A stretch of 64,000 bases of DNA from Flavobacterium sp. PMTSA4 (lineage in GTDB: Bacteria > Bacteroidota > Bacteroidia > Flavobacteriales > Flavobacteriaceae): the NCBI RefSeq assembly GCF_032098525.1, contig NZ_CP134890.1, forward strand, positions 2,170,001 through 2,234,000. The letters run 5' to 3'. This document shows positions 17,112 to 25,419 of the stretch, piece after piece (position 1 is the stretch's first letter; each line of letters begins with the position of its first letter). A model generated the notes under the pieces. It worked only from the letters and a program-made list of their open reading frames with translations. It made no database searches and had not been told where the DNA came from. The position numbers and the translations under genes are program-made.

Positions 17112-18695
17112 ATGATTAAAAAGTTTTTAGCAATTTCATTAATTGCGCTTTCTTATACTTCTTTTTCGCAAACTACGGATACTGTAAGCTACAGAAAACA
17201 ACCGCTTAGCGAAGAACAATTGCAACGTTGGAGTCATCTTGATTTAGAAAAAGATTCTATTCCTGGAATGAGTGTTGACAAAGTTTACAATGAACTTATT
17301 AAAGACAAAAAAGGTTCAAAAGTTATTGTTGCCGTGATCGATTCAGGTGTTGACATTGATCATCCAGATTTAAAATCTACCATTTGGACTAATAAAAAAG
17401 AAAAAGCCAACAATAAAAAAGATGACGACAAAAATGGCTTTGTTGACGATGTTCATGGATGGAATTTTCTTGGTGAATCAAACAATGAAAACTTAGAATT
17501 GGTTAGAATTTTGAAAAAACCAAATGATAGTTCAGAAGTTTACAAAAATGCTTTGGCAGATTATGAGAAAAAATACAACAAGGTTTTCCCTTTGAAGCCA
17601 ACCGTTGATATGTTTTTAAAAGCCGATAAAACTGTTCGTGAGTTTTTGAAAAAAGATGATTACACTTTGGAGGAATTAAATGACATGCCTTCTGTGAAAT
17701 ATGAATTATTTCAAAGCAAAAGAATGATGCAATCTTTTGCAGAACAATCTGGTGGGAAAGATTTTCATGAAGATTTAAAAGAGTTCAAAGATTATGTTTA
17801 CGACCAATTGAATTATAATTTAAACAAAGAATTTGATGGAAGAAAAATAGTTGGCGATAATCCAGAAGACATCAATGATAAAAAATATGGTAATAACGTA
17901 GTCTATTCTGAAGACCGAAAAGATTCACTTCATGGAACACATGTTGCTGGAATTATTGCTCAAGTTCGTGGCAATGGAATTGGTGGCGATGGTGTTGCCG
18001 AAAATGTAGAAATTATGCCAATTCGTGCGGTTCCAAATGGTGATGAATATGATAAAGACATCGCATTAGGAATTCGCTATGCTGTAGATAATGGAGCAAA
18101 GGTTATCAATGGAAGTTTTGGAAAAGATTATTCTCCACATGCTGAATGGGTTTGGGATGCAATAAAATATGCCGAAAGTAAAGATGTTTTAATTGTTTTT
18201 GCTGCTGGAAATGACGGAAAAAATGTAGATACAGAACCAAGTTTTCCTTCTGATTCTAAAGATAAAAAAACTGAAATTGCATCGAATGTTTTAAAAATTG
18301 GTGCTTTAAACAACAATTATGGTCCAAAAATGGTTGCTGATTTTTCAAATTATGGAGCAAAAAATGTAGATGTTTTTGCGCCTGGAGTAAAAATTTATGC
18401 AACAATTCCTGATGGAAAATACAAATACGAACAAGGAACGTCTATGGCTTCGCCAAACGTTGCAGGTGTTGCTGCAATGATTCGTTCATTTTATCCAAAT
18501 TTAAAAGCCACACAAGTAAAACAAATCATCATGCAATCGGGAACGCCAATTAATTTTGATGTAGAAGTTGGTGATGAACACAAATTGATTCCTTTTTCAG
18601 AAGCTTGTGTTTCTGGTAAAATTGTGAATGCTTACAACGCTATGAAAATGGCCGAACAACTTTCAAAAGAAATTAAAACCAATCCAAAATTATAA
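17112..18695 (+). CDS. S8 family serine peptidase (subtilisin-like), secreted
   Basis: A 527-residue secreted protease with signal peptide ending SFSQ at residue 20. The triad is visible: Asp77 in VAVIDSGVD, His274 in HGTHVAGI and Ser444 in GTSMASPNVAG. The distance between Asp and His, about 197 residues, is unusually long; the insert (about 95-265) is Lys/Asp/Glu-rich and likely helical. No C-terminal type IX sorting domain was seen, so it may stay periplasmic or membrane-linked. It precedes an M1 peptidase by nine bases, suggesting a two-peptidase operon. Confidence 0.92.
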   Translation: MIKKFLAISLIALSYTSFSQTTDTVSYRKQPLSEEQLQRWSHLDLEKDSIPGMSVDKVYNELIKDKKGSKVIVAVIDSGVDIDHPDLKSTIWTNKKEKANNKKDDDKNGFVDDVHGWNFLGESNNENLELVRILKKPNDSSEVYKNALADYEKKYNKVFPLKPTVDMFLKADKTVREFLKKDDYTLEELNDMPSVKYELFQSKRMMQSFAEQSGGKDFHEDLKEFKDYVYDQLNYNLNKEFDGRKIVGDNPEDINDKKYGNNVVYSEDRKDSLHGTHVAGIIAQVRGNGIGGDGVAENVEIMPIRAVPNGDEYDKDIALGIRYAVDNGAKVINGSFGKDYSPHAEWVWDAIKYAESKDVLIVFAAGNDGKNVDTEPSFPSDSKDKKTEIASNVLKIGALNNNYGPKMVADFSNYGAKNVDVFAPGVKIYATIPDGKYKYEQGTSMASPNVAGVAAMIRSFYPNLKATQVKQIIMQSGTPINFDVEVGDEHKLIPFSEACVSGKIVNAYNAMKMAEQLSKEIKTNPKL

Positions 18696-18704
18696 ATCTA
18701 AATC

Positions 18705-20579
18705 ATGAAGTACTTTTTTTTATTCCTTTTTCCCGCTTTTTGTATCGCACAAACTAAAAATTACTGGCAACAAAAAGTAGATTACAAAATGGAAGTTACA
18801 ATGGATGTAACAACCTATCAATACAAAGGAACACAAAAATTAGTCTATAAAAACAATTCTGAAGATACACTTAGAAAAGTGTATTATCATTTGTACAACA
18901 ATGCTTTTCAACCCGGAAGTGAAATGGATAACCGTTTGCAAAACATCGTCGATCCAGATTCTAGAATGGTTGATAAAGTAAAAAATGCTGATGGAAAAGA
19001 AATCAAAGAAAGTAGAATTGCAAAGCTAAAACCAAACGAAATTGGCTATTTAAGAATCTCAAATTTCAAGCAAGATAATGTAGCTGCAAAAGCTATTGAG
19101 AAAGGAACCATTTTAGAAGTTTCGCTCAATAAACCTTTATTGCCAGGAAAATCAACTTGTTTTACCTTAAATTTTGATGGTCAAGTTCCAATTCAAATTC
19201 GTCGTTCTGGAAGAAATAATGCCGAAGGAGTTGAATTATCGATGGCACAATGGTATCCAAAAATGGCCGAATTTGATACTGAAGGTTGGCATGCTGATGC
19301 TTATATTGCTAGAGAATTTCACGGTGTTTGGGGAAATTTTGATGTAAAAATCACTATCGATAAAAATTATATTATTGGCGGAACAGGTTATCTAAAAAAC
19401 AACAACGAAATTGGTTATGGTTACGAAGATGATGGTAAATCAGTTAAGAAAGATTCAAATGCTAAAACCTTAACTTGGCATTTTATTGCTCCAAATGTTC
19501 ATGATTTTACTTGGGCTGCTGACAAAAATTATCTTCACGACAAATTAGTTCGTCCTGATGGCGTAACACTTCATTTTTTATACAAAAACAATCCAAAAAT
19601 TATTGCTGTTTGGAAACAAGCTGAACCATTAACTTCAAAAATAATGGATTTTTACAATCAAAACGTTGGCAAATATCCATACAAACAATATTCTGTAATT
19701 CAAGGCGGCGATGGCGGAATGGAATACGCTATGTGTACTTTGGTGCTTGGCGAAGGAACTTTAGGCGGATTTGTTGGTTTAATTGCTCACGAAATGGGAC
19801 ATTCGTGGTTCCAACACGTTTTGGCAACTAACGAAAGTAAACATAGTTGGATGGACGAAGGTTTCACTTCTTATATCGAAGATTGGGTAATGAACATACT
19901 ATCATCTAAAAAAGCAGAAAATCCTTTTGCTGGTGCTTATAAAAATTATATTAATTTAGCCAATTCTGGTAAAGAACAACCGCTTTCAACCCATGCTGAC
20001 CGATATGATGAAAACAGAAGTTATAGTATAGCTTCATATAGCAAAGGCGAAGTTTTTTTAGCACAATTAGAATATTTAATCGGAAAAGAAAATCTAAGAA
20101 AGACTTTAAAAAAATATTTTTCTGATTTCAAATTCAAGCATCCAACACCAAATGATATAAAGCGAACTGCTGAAAGAGTTTCTGGCGCTGAATTAGATTG
20201 GTATTTAATCGATTGGACCGAAACTTTAAACACAATCGACTATGGTATTAAAAATGTTGAAGCTGCAACTGATGGTGTTCAAAGAACAGGTGTTTCGTTA
20301 GAAAGAATCGGTAGAACTCCTATGCCAATTGATGTTTTGGTTGAATATACTGATGGTTCAAAAGAAAGTTTTTACATTCCTTTACAAATGATGTTTTTTG
20401 AAAAAGAAAATCCAAATCCTGAAATTAAACGAACTGTTTTAGAAAGCTGGACTTGGGCAAATCCTAATTATTTCTTTGAAATTCCGAAAGCAAAATCATC
20501 TATTAAAAAAATAACTCTAGACTCAAGCGGATTAATGGCAGATGTGAAAAGAGAAAATAATGTTTATGAATTAAAATAA
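18705..20579 (+). CDS. M1 family metallopeptidase
   Basis: A 624-residue zinc aminopeptidase-type protein with a signal peptide (MKYFFLFLFPAFCIA). The gluzincin motif HEMGH lies at residues 362-366 and the third ligand Glu385 is in WMDEGFTSY, giving HExxH-x18-E. The exopeptidase motif region reads GGDGGMEYAMC, a variant of GxMEN, so specificity may differ from classical aminopeptidase N. Probably exported and acting on peptides together with the S8 peptidase encoded nine bases upstream. A terminator follows. Confidence 0.92.
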   Translation: MKYFFLFLFPAFCIAQTKNYWQQKVDYKMEVTMDVTTYQYKGTQKLVYKNNSEDTLRKVYYHLYNNAFQPGSEMDNRLQNIVDPDSRMVDKVKNADGKEIKESRIAKLKPNEIGYLRISNFKQDNVAAKAIEKGTILEVSLNKPLLPGKSTCFTLNFDGQVPIQIRRSGRNNAEGVELSMAQWYPKMAEFDTEGWHADAYIAREFHGVWGNFDVKITIDKNYIIGGTGYLKNNNEIGYGYEDDGKSVKKDSNAKTLTWHFIAPNVHDFTWAADKNYLHDKLVRPDGVTLHFLYKNNPKIIAVWKQAEPLTSKIMDFYNQNVGKYPYKQYSVIQGGDGGMEYAMCTLVLGEGTLGGFVGLIAHEMGHSWFQHVLATNESKHSWMDEGFTSYIEDWVMNILSSKKAENPFAGAYKNYINLANSGKEQPLSTHADRYDENRSYSIASYSKGEVFLAQLEYLIGKENLRKTLKKYFSDFKFKHPTPNDIKRTAERVSGAELDWYLIDWTETLNTIDYGIKNVEAATDGVQRTGVSLERIGRTPMPIDVLVEYTDGSKESFYIPLQMMFFEKENPNPEIKRTVLESWTWANPNYFFEIPKAKSSIKKITLDSSGLMADVKRENNVYELK

Positions 20580-20584
20580 TCAAG

Positions 20585-20612
20585 AAGCGAACTTTTAGGT
20601 TCGCTTTTTTTT
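20585..20612 (+). terminator. Intrinsic terminator after the peptidase operon
   Basis: An 8-bp stem AAGCGAAC/GTTCGCTT (20585-20592 with 20599-20606), loop TTTTAG, followed by a T run to 20612. Confidence 0.85.
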
Positions 20613-20651
20613 GGAATAGAATTTGTAGATTTACCACAAATATTTTTCATC

Positions 20652-21065
20652 ATGAAGCACATAAAATTTCTCATTCTATTTTTTGCTATGACTATAGGCG
20701 TTCAAAAAAGCTATGCTCAACCTATACGTTTTAAAACCAGTAGTGTAAGTTTTACTGAAAAAGATACTAAAGGAAATTGGAATGAATGGTCGGAATTTGT
20801 TGATGCTAATGTGTTAATTTCTATTGATGCTAGAAAAAATCTAATTACTGTCAATTCAAATGAGGTACAATCGTTTAAGATTAAAGCTTATGGTGAAATC
20901 ATTGATAACGATGAGGTAAATATTGTTCCTTTTGAATGTATCGATAATAAATTTTCAAAATGTAATATTCTAGTTATTACAAAGAAAAAAGAAGGCAACC
21001 GAATGCAATTTTATATAAATTATAACGAAGTAAAATTTGTATATAATATCTACAATGTCAAATAA
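20652..21065 (+). CDS. Small secreted protein, unknown function
   Basis: A 137-residue protein with signal peptide (MKHIKFLILFFAMTIG...SYAQ, cleavage near residue 22). The mature part is short and strand-rich, beginning PIRFKTSSVSFTEKD with a conserved-looking WNEWSEF and two Cys in PFECIDNKFSKCNIL that could form a disulfide. No family was recognised. It ends two bases before rnpA, so the two are probably on one transcript, although the functions look unrelated. Confidence 0.75.
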   Translation: MKHIKFLILFFAMTIGVQKSYAQPIRFKTSSVSFTEKDTKGNWNEWSEFVDANVLISIDARKNLITVNSNEVQSFKIKAYGEIIDNDEVNIVPFECIDNKFSKCNILVITKKKEGNRMQFYINYNEVKFVYNIYNVK

Positions 21066-21067
21066 AA

Positions 21068-21466
21068 ATGGATTATTCTTATCCAAAAGAGGAAAAATTA
21101 AAAAGTAAAAAAATTATTGATTTACTGTTTACTCAAGGAAATTCCATAAGTAAATATCCTTTGCGTTTGGTTTATATTCAACATGATTTTGAAGAAGAAG
21201 TTGCTTTAAAAATGGGTGTTTCGGTTTCCAAAAAATATTTCAAAAATGCTGTAGATAGAAATTATTTTAAACGAGTTCTTAGAGAATGTTACCGGTTAAA
21301 CAAACATTTACTGATTGATAATTTGAACCAAAAAAAATATTGTTTCATGTTTTTTTATCAAACAAAAGACAAATTAGAATATTCTGAAATCAATGAAAAA
21401 ACAATACAATTGTTTGAAAAATTTGTTAATTCACTCAAGGAAAACGAAACTAAAATTCAGAATTAG
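21068..21466 (+). CDS. rnpA: Ribonuclease P protein component
   Basis: A 132-residue basic protein that binds the RNase P RNA and helps trim tRNA 5' ends. The RNR-type motif RNYFKRVLRECYR at residues 64-76 is diagnostic, preceded by GVSVSKKYFKNAVD. No dnaA, rpmH or yidD lies nearby, unlike many bacteria where rnpA sits at the origin. It lies between the small secreted protein gene and the S41 peptidase gene. Confidence 0.92.
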   Translation: MDYSYPKEEKLKSKKIIDLLFTQGNSISKYPLRLVYIQHDFEEEVALKMGVSVSKKYFKNAVDRNYFKRVLRECYRLNKHLLIDNLNQKKYCFMFFYQTKDKLEYSEINEKTIQLFEKFVNSLKENETKIQN

Positions 21467-21502
21467 TATATTCGTGAATACGATATAAATAAATCATACT
21501 TT

Positions 21503-23140
21503 ATGAAGATTTTAAAATTTAAAAAAAGATATATACTTCCTGTTTTACTAGCTTATTTTTCATTTGTAAACGTTAGTTTTAGTCAAGATTTTTTTGAAAT
21601 TGCCAAGCAAATAGAAATTTTCACAAATGTTTATAAAACCGTAAATCAAAACTACGTTGATGACTTAAATCCAGCTGAATTAATGGATAAAAGCATTAAA
21701 AGTATGCTTGCCGAAGTTGATCCTTATACCAACTTTTTCAACGAACAAGATGTTATCAAATATAAAATTAACAATACTGGCGAATATACTGGAATTGGTG
21801 CTATGATAACCCGAAAAGAAGATAAACTTATCATTAAAGAACCATATAAAGGTTTTCCTGCTGATAAAGCTGGATTAAAAGCTGGTGATGAAATTATTCA
21901 AATTGGCGATGTAGTAATTGCCGATTTCAAAGATGATGCATCACAATTAATGAAAGGTGCAAAAAACACAAAAATTAATCTGAAATTTTTACGCCAAGGA
22001 AAACCAATGAATGCTCAGTTAGTTTTAGATGAAGTAGAAGTAAAAGCTGTTCCTTTCTTTGGAAAAATTGACGACAAAACTGGATACATTGTTTTATCAC
22101 AGTTCAACCGAAAAGCATCATCTGAAACAAAAGAAGCTTTAGAAAAACTTAAAAATGATGGTGCAACTCAAATTGTTTTAGACTTAAGGGGAAATCCTGG
22201 TGGTTTGCTTAATGAAGCAGTTAATATTTGTAATTTATTTGTTCCAAAAAATGAAGTAATCGTTACAACTAAATCTAAAAACGAAAAGTATAATAATACA
22301 TATAAAACAACTCGTGAACCAATTGATACCGAAATTCCAATTGCAATTATTGTAGATGGAAAAAGTGCTTCAGCATCTGAAATTGTTTCTGGTGCTTTGC
22401 AAGATTTGGACCGCGCAGTAATTATCGGAAGCAGAAGTTTTGGAAAAGGATTAGTTCAACGTCCTTTTGACATGACTTATGGAACACAAGTAAAAGTTAC
22501 TATTTCTAAATATTATACACCATCCGGTAGATGTATTCAGGCATTAAATTATTCTTTGAAAGACAAAAATGGTAAAGCCATTAGAACCGACGAAAAAAAT
22601 TATAATGCTTTTAAAACCAGAAACGGAAGAACAGTTTACGATGGTGGTGGAATTTTACCAGATGTTGTAATGGAAGAAACCAAAACCAGCAAAATAGCTG
22701 AAGCTTTAGAAAAAAATGATGCAATTTTTAACTACGTAACTAATTATTACTATAAAAATCCAAATCTTGGAGATAAAATCCCAACACTAACAGATGCTGA
22801 TTTAGCTGATTTTAAAGCTTTCATAAAAAAAGAAAAAATCAATATCAATACTGAAACTGAAGTTGCATTAAAAAGCATGTTAGAAAAAGCTAAAAAAGAC
22901 AATATTGATTCAGCTATTGCTAACGAATATCAACAACTGCTTTCTGCTGTTCAAAAAAGTGAAGAAACAATGATTGATAAAAACTCAAAAGAAATTAAGA
23001 ATTTATTGTTAGACGAAATTATTAAACGATACCAATACAAAGAAGGTTTATATCAATACTACATTAAAAACAATGCTGAAGTAAAAAAAGCAGTTACTTT
23101 ACTTAATGATAAAACAGCCTTTTCTAAAATTTTAAAATAA
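21503..23140 (+). CDS. S41 family C-terminal processing peptidase
   Basis: A 545-residue periplasmic protease with an N-terminal hydrophobic signal (residues 10-27). A PDZ domain (about 85-170, with GFPADKAGLKAGDEIIQIGD) precedes the S41 core; the Ser motif SASASE is at residues 288-293 and the catalytic Lys is K315 in RSFGKGLVQ. It probably trims envelope proteins at their C-termini. The C-terminal 120 residues are helical and charged. Its stop overlaps the start of the OmpA-like gene by one base, so these are translationally coupled. Confidence 0.93.
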   Translation: MKILKFKKRYILPVLLAYFSFVNVSFSQDFFEIAKQIEIFTNVYKTVNQNYVDDLNPAELMDKSIKSMLAEVDPYTNFFNEQDVIKYKINNTGEYTGIGAMITRKEDKLIIKEPYKGFPADKAGLKAGDEIIQIGDVVIADFKDDASQLMKGAKNTKINLKFLRQGKPMNAQLVLDEVEVKAVPFFGKIDDKTGYIVLSQFNRKASSETKEALEKLKNDGATQIVLDLRGNPGGLLNEAVNICNLFVPKNEVIVTTKSKNEKYNNTYKTTREPIDTEIPIAIIVDGKSASASEIVSGALQDLDRAVIIGSRSFGKGLVQRPFDMTYGTQVKVTISKYYTPSGRCIQALNYSLKDKNGKAIRTDEKNYNAFKTRNGRTVYDGGGILPDVVMEETKTSKIAEALEKNDAIFNYVTNYYYKNPNLGDKIPTLTDADLADFKAFIKKEKININTETEVALKSMLEKAKKDNIDSAIANEYQQLLSAVQKSEETMIDKNSKEIKNLLLDEIIKRYQYKEGLYQYYIKNNAEVKKAVTLLNDKTAFSKILK

Positions 23141-23955
23141 TGCGATTACTCCAAATATTAAGTTTTTTCTTATTTATTTCCTTTGTTCATGCTCAAGAAG
23201 AAGCCGTTCATTCTGTATATTTTGAATTTGATAAATCTGATTTAAATGCCAAACAAGGTGACGAATTAATTAATTTTATCAAAAAAATAGATTCTACTCG
23301 AATTGAATCCATTGAAATTTTTGGTTATACAGATGACATCGGAAAAGAAGCTTATAATTTTAAACTTTCAACCAAACGTGCTTCGGTTATTCAACAAAAA
23401 ATGATTGATGGCGGAATTAAAAACCGAATTATCGTCACTATCGAAGGAAAAGGAAGAATTTTGATTGATGATGACGTGGTAGAAAATCTTCCTGAAAAAC
23501 GTTCTAAAAATCGTCGTGTCGATGTAGTTATCAACCTAAAACCTTTGCCAAAAATTGAAATTCCAGGTTTTTACAATACAATTCAAAAAAATCACATTGT
23601 TGGCGATCATATTTACTTAGATAATATACTTTTTGATCGTGGAAGCAGTAAATTAGACTTTAAATCAAAAACGGCTTTAGATAAAATTGCCAAACTATTG
23701 ATGAAATACAAAAATTTACAATTTGAAATTCAAGGTCATGTTTGTTGTACGCCACAATATCAAAAAGAAGCTATTGACCGTGAAACCCGAAAAAGAGAAT
23801 TATCAACCAACAGAGCACAATCAGTTTATAAATATTTAGTGTTTAAAAAAATTGCTAAAAACCGAATGACGTTCAAAGGTTATGGAAATACTGTTCCACT
23901 TGGAAAAGGCACAGAATATGACCGAAGAGTTGAGCTTGTAATTACAAAAATTTAG
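23140..23955 (+). CDS. OmpA family protein with two OmpA-like domains
   Basis: A 271-residue envelope protein with signal peptide (cleavage near VHAQ, residue 19). Two OmpA-like segments appear: one at about 25-130 (VYFEFDKSDLNAKQGDELI, ENLPEKRSKNRRVDVVI) and one at 155-270 (ILFDRGSSKLDFKSKTALD, GKGTEYDRRVELVI). Such domains hold the peptidoglycan. A CC pair in GHVCCTPQYQ is unusual. It is coupled to the S41 protease gene and converges with the GNAT gene, their ends overlapping by four bases. Confidence 0.88.
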   Translation: MRLLQILSFFLFISFVHAQEEAVHSVYFEFDKSDLNAKQGDELINFIKKIDSTRIESIEIFGYTDDIGKEAYNFKLSTKRASVIQQKMIDGGIKNRIIVTIEGKGRILIDDDVVENLPEKRSKNRRVDVVINLKPLPKIEIPGFYNTIQKNHIVGDHIYLDNILFDRGSSKLDFKSKTALDKIAKLLMKYKNLQFEIQGHVCCTPQYQKEAIDRETRKRELSTNRAQSVYKYLVFKKIAKNRMTFKGYGNTVPLGKGTEYDRRVELVITKI

Positions 23956-24398
23956 TGTCTTTTCATCTCAATGTGCGGAATATCATCTTCGAGATACATC
24001 TCGCTGGTTTGAGTAAATCCATGCCTTTCGTAGAATTTTTTTAAATACAATTGCGCTGAAATCGTAATTTGCTTTTCGCCAAAATATTCTTCAATAGCAT
24101 TTACCGCTTGTTGCATCAGTTCGTGACCAATTTTTTTTGCTCTAAAATCTGGATGTGTTACAACTCTGCCTATAGAAGCATTTTCAAAGTAATCTTTTGG
24201 TTTAAAAAGTCGAGCATAAGCAACCATTTTTCCATCTGTTAAACCAAATAAATGTAATGCCTTTTGATCTTTATCATCAATATCTAAATAAACGCAGTTT
24301 TGTTCAACCACAAAGACTTCACTTCTTAGTTTCAGCAATTGATATAGTTCTTGGGTAGAAAGTGCCTCAAATCGCTTTATTATCCATTCTATTGACAT
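23952..24398 (-). CDS. GNAT N-acetyltransferase, ElaA-like
   Basis: A 148-residue acetyltransferase. The N-terminus IKRFEALSTQELYQLLKLR and FVVEQNCVYLDIDDKDQKALHL match the ElaA group, and the acetyl-CoA-binding segment is VVTHPDFRAKKIGHELMQQA near residues 80-99. The substrate is unknown. The gene follows DUF4837 by six bases on the same strand and its end overlaps the convergent OmpA-like gene. Confidence 0.9.
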   Translation of the reverse strand: MSIEWIIKRFEALSTQELYQLLKLRSEVFVVEQNCVYLDIDDKDQKALHLFGLTDGKMVAYARLFKPKDYFENASIGRVVTHPDFRAKKIGHELMQQAVNAIEEYFGEKQITISAQLYLKKFYERHGFTQTSEMYLEDDIPHIEMKRH

Positions 24399-24404
24399 GA
24401 AAGA

Positions 24405-25379
24405 TTATTTTTTTAGAATTTTTAAAGATTTTATTATTGCTTCTAGCTCAAACATCAAATCACGCTTTGTTTTTGATGGTGCATAACAAAATCCTTCCAA
24501 AATCAGAATTCTGTTATTCGCTTTATCTTTAATAGCATAATTTATAAACGGTCCAGACATAAAATCGTTCTTCATTTGCCAAGTTCCTTTGGTTTCAAAA
24601 GCGTCAAAACCGTTTAATTTTACTTTTGAAAAATAAGGGAAATAAGCTTCTTCCGTAATCATCATTGAATTTCTTGGTCTTCCGTGAATAAATTTGTTGC
24701 CAATCGAATCTCTAATTTTCACAATTGAGTTAACAACTTGTTTTGAACCAATAGAATTATAAGGAACTTGATAAATCAATAAACTCGTGTTTCCGCTGGT
24801 TATTTCTTTTTTTAGCCAAACAAAATTTTTACTAGTTTGCGCATAATCATAATTTGCTGGAACCGTAATGTCAATCGAAAATTTTGTTTTGATTTTTTTG
24901 GCGCTAAGAATAGAATCAAGTAGTGTTTTTTGATAAGCTTCAATTTCTGTTTGCTTCATTCGGTTGATTATTTCTGAAGCATGTTCTTCAAGGATAGAAA
25001 TTATTTGGCTAGTGTTTCTTCCTGAAATGTGAAAAGAATTTTGTGGCGTAGAAAACTCATTTTTTACAATTTTATACTCGCCTTTGTTTTCTTTTTTTAC
25101 AATAATCATATTACGACTTCCTGTCGAAAATCCTTCAAATAATTTTACGGGAAATTGTTTGATGGTAAAAAGTGGTTCTTCTTGAGGCAATCCTAAAACT
25201 GGTGATGCAAATTTATTTCTGATGCTATCGCCAACTTCGCCATTCCAGAGCTGTTCATCAATAATTACAGAAATTGTGTTTATTGCTGCAGCTTTTTCTT
25301 GACTTTGAGAATCGCTTTTTTTTTGACAAGAACTTGTCAAAAGGATAAAACTTAAAAATAAAAAAAGGGTTTTATTCAT
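24405..25379 (-). CDS. DUF4837 family lipoprotein
   Basis: A 324-residue protein with a lipoprotein signal MNKTLFLFLSFILLTSSCQKK (Cys18 as lipid site), recognised as the DUF4837 family of Bacteroidetes. Mature part: Ser/Gln-rich linker, then a mixed alpha/beta domain with VPANYDYAQTSKNFVWLKKE and GFDAFETKGTWQM. The function is unknown; periplasm-facing or surface location. The first codons form one arm of a hairpin with a T run (see terminator at 25360-25397), which could limit read-through from the LysM gene upstream. Confidence 0.83.
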   Translation of the reverse strand: MNKTLFLFLSFILLTSSCQKKSDSQSQEKAAAINTISVIIDEQLWNGEVGDSIRNKFASPVLGLPQEEPLFTIKQFPVKLFEGFSTGSRNMIIVKKENKGEYKIVKNEFSTPQNSFHISGRNTSQIISILEEHASEIINRMKQTEIEAYQKTLLDSILSAKKIKTKFSIDITVPANYDYAQTSKNFVWLKKEITSGNTSLLIYQVPYNSIGSKQVVNSIVKIRDSIGNKFIHGRPRNSMMITEEAYFPYFSKVKLNGFDAFETKGTWQMKNDFMSGPFINYAIKDKANNRILILEGFCYAPSKTKRDLMFELEAIIKSLKILKK

Positions 25380-25397
25380 TTGTCATAAATAAAACCC
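25360..25397 (-). terminator. Possible terminator/attenuator overlapping the DUF4837 start codon
   Basis: On the minus strand a 10-bp stem GGGTTTTATT/AATAAAACCC (25388-25397 with 25367-25376) with an 11-base loop containing the ATG is followed by seven T. It lies after the LysM gene and within the first codons of DUF4837. Confidence 0.4.
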
Positions 25398-25419
25398 AAA
25401 GATATTGAAGATTTTCGGA

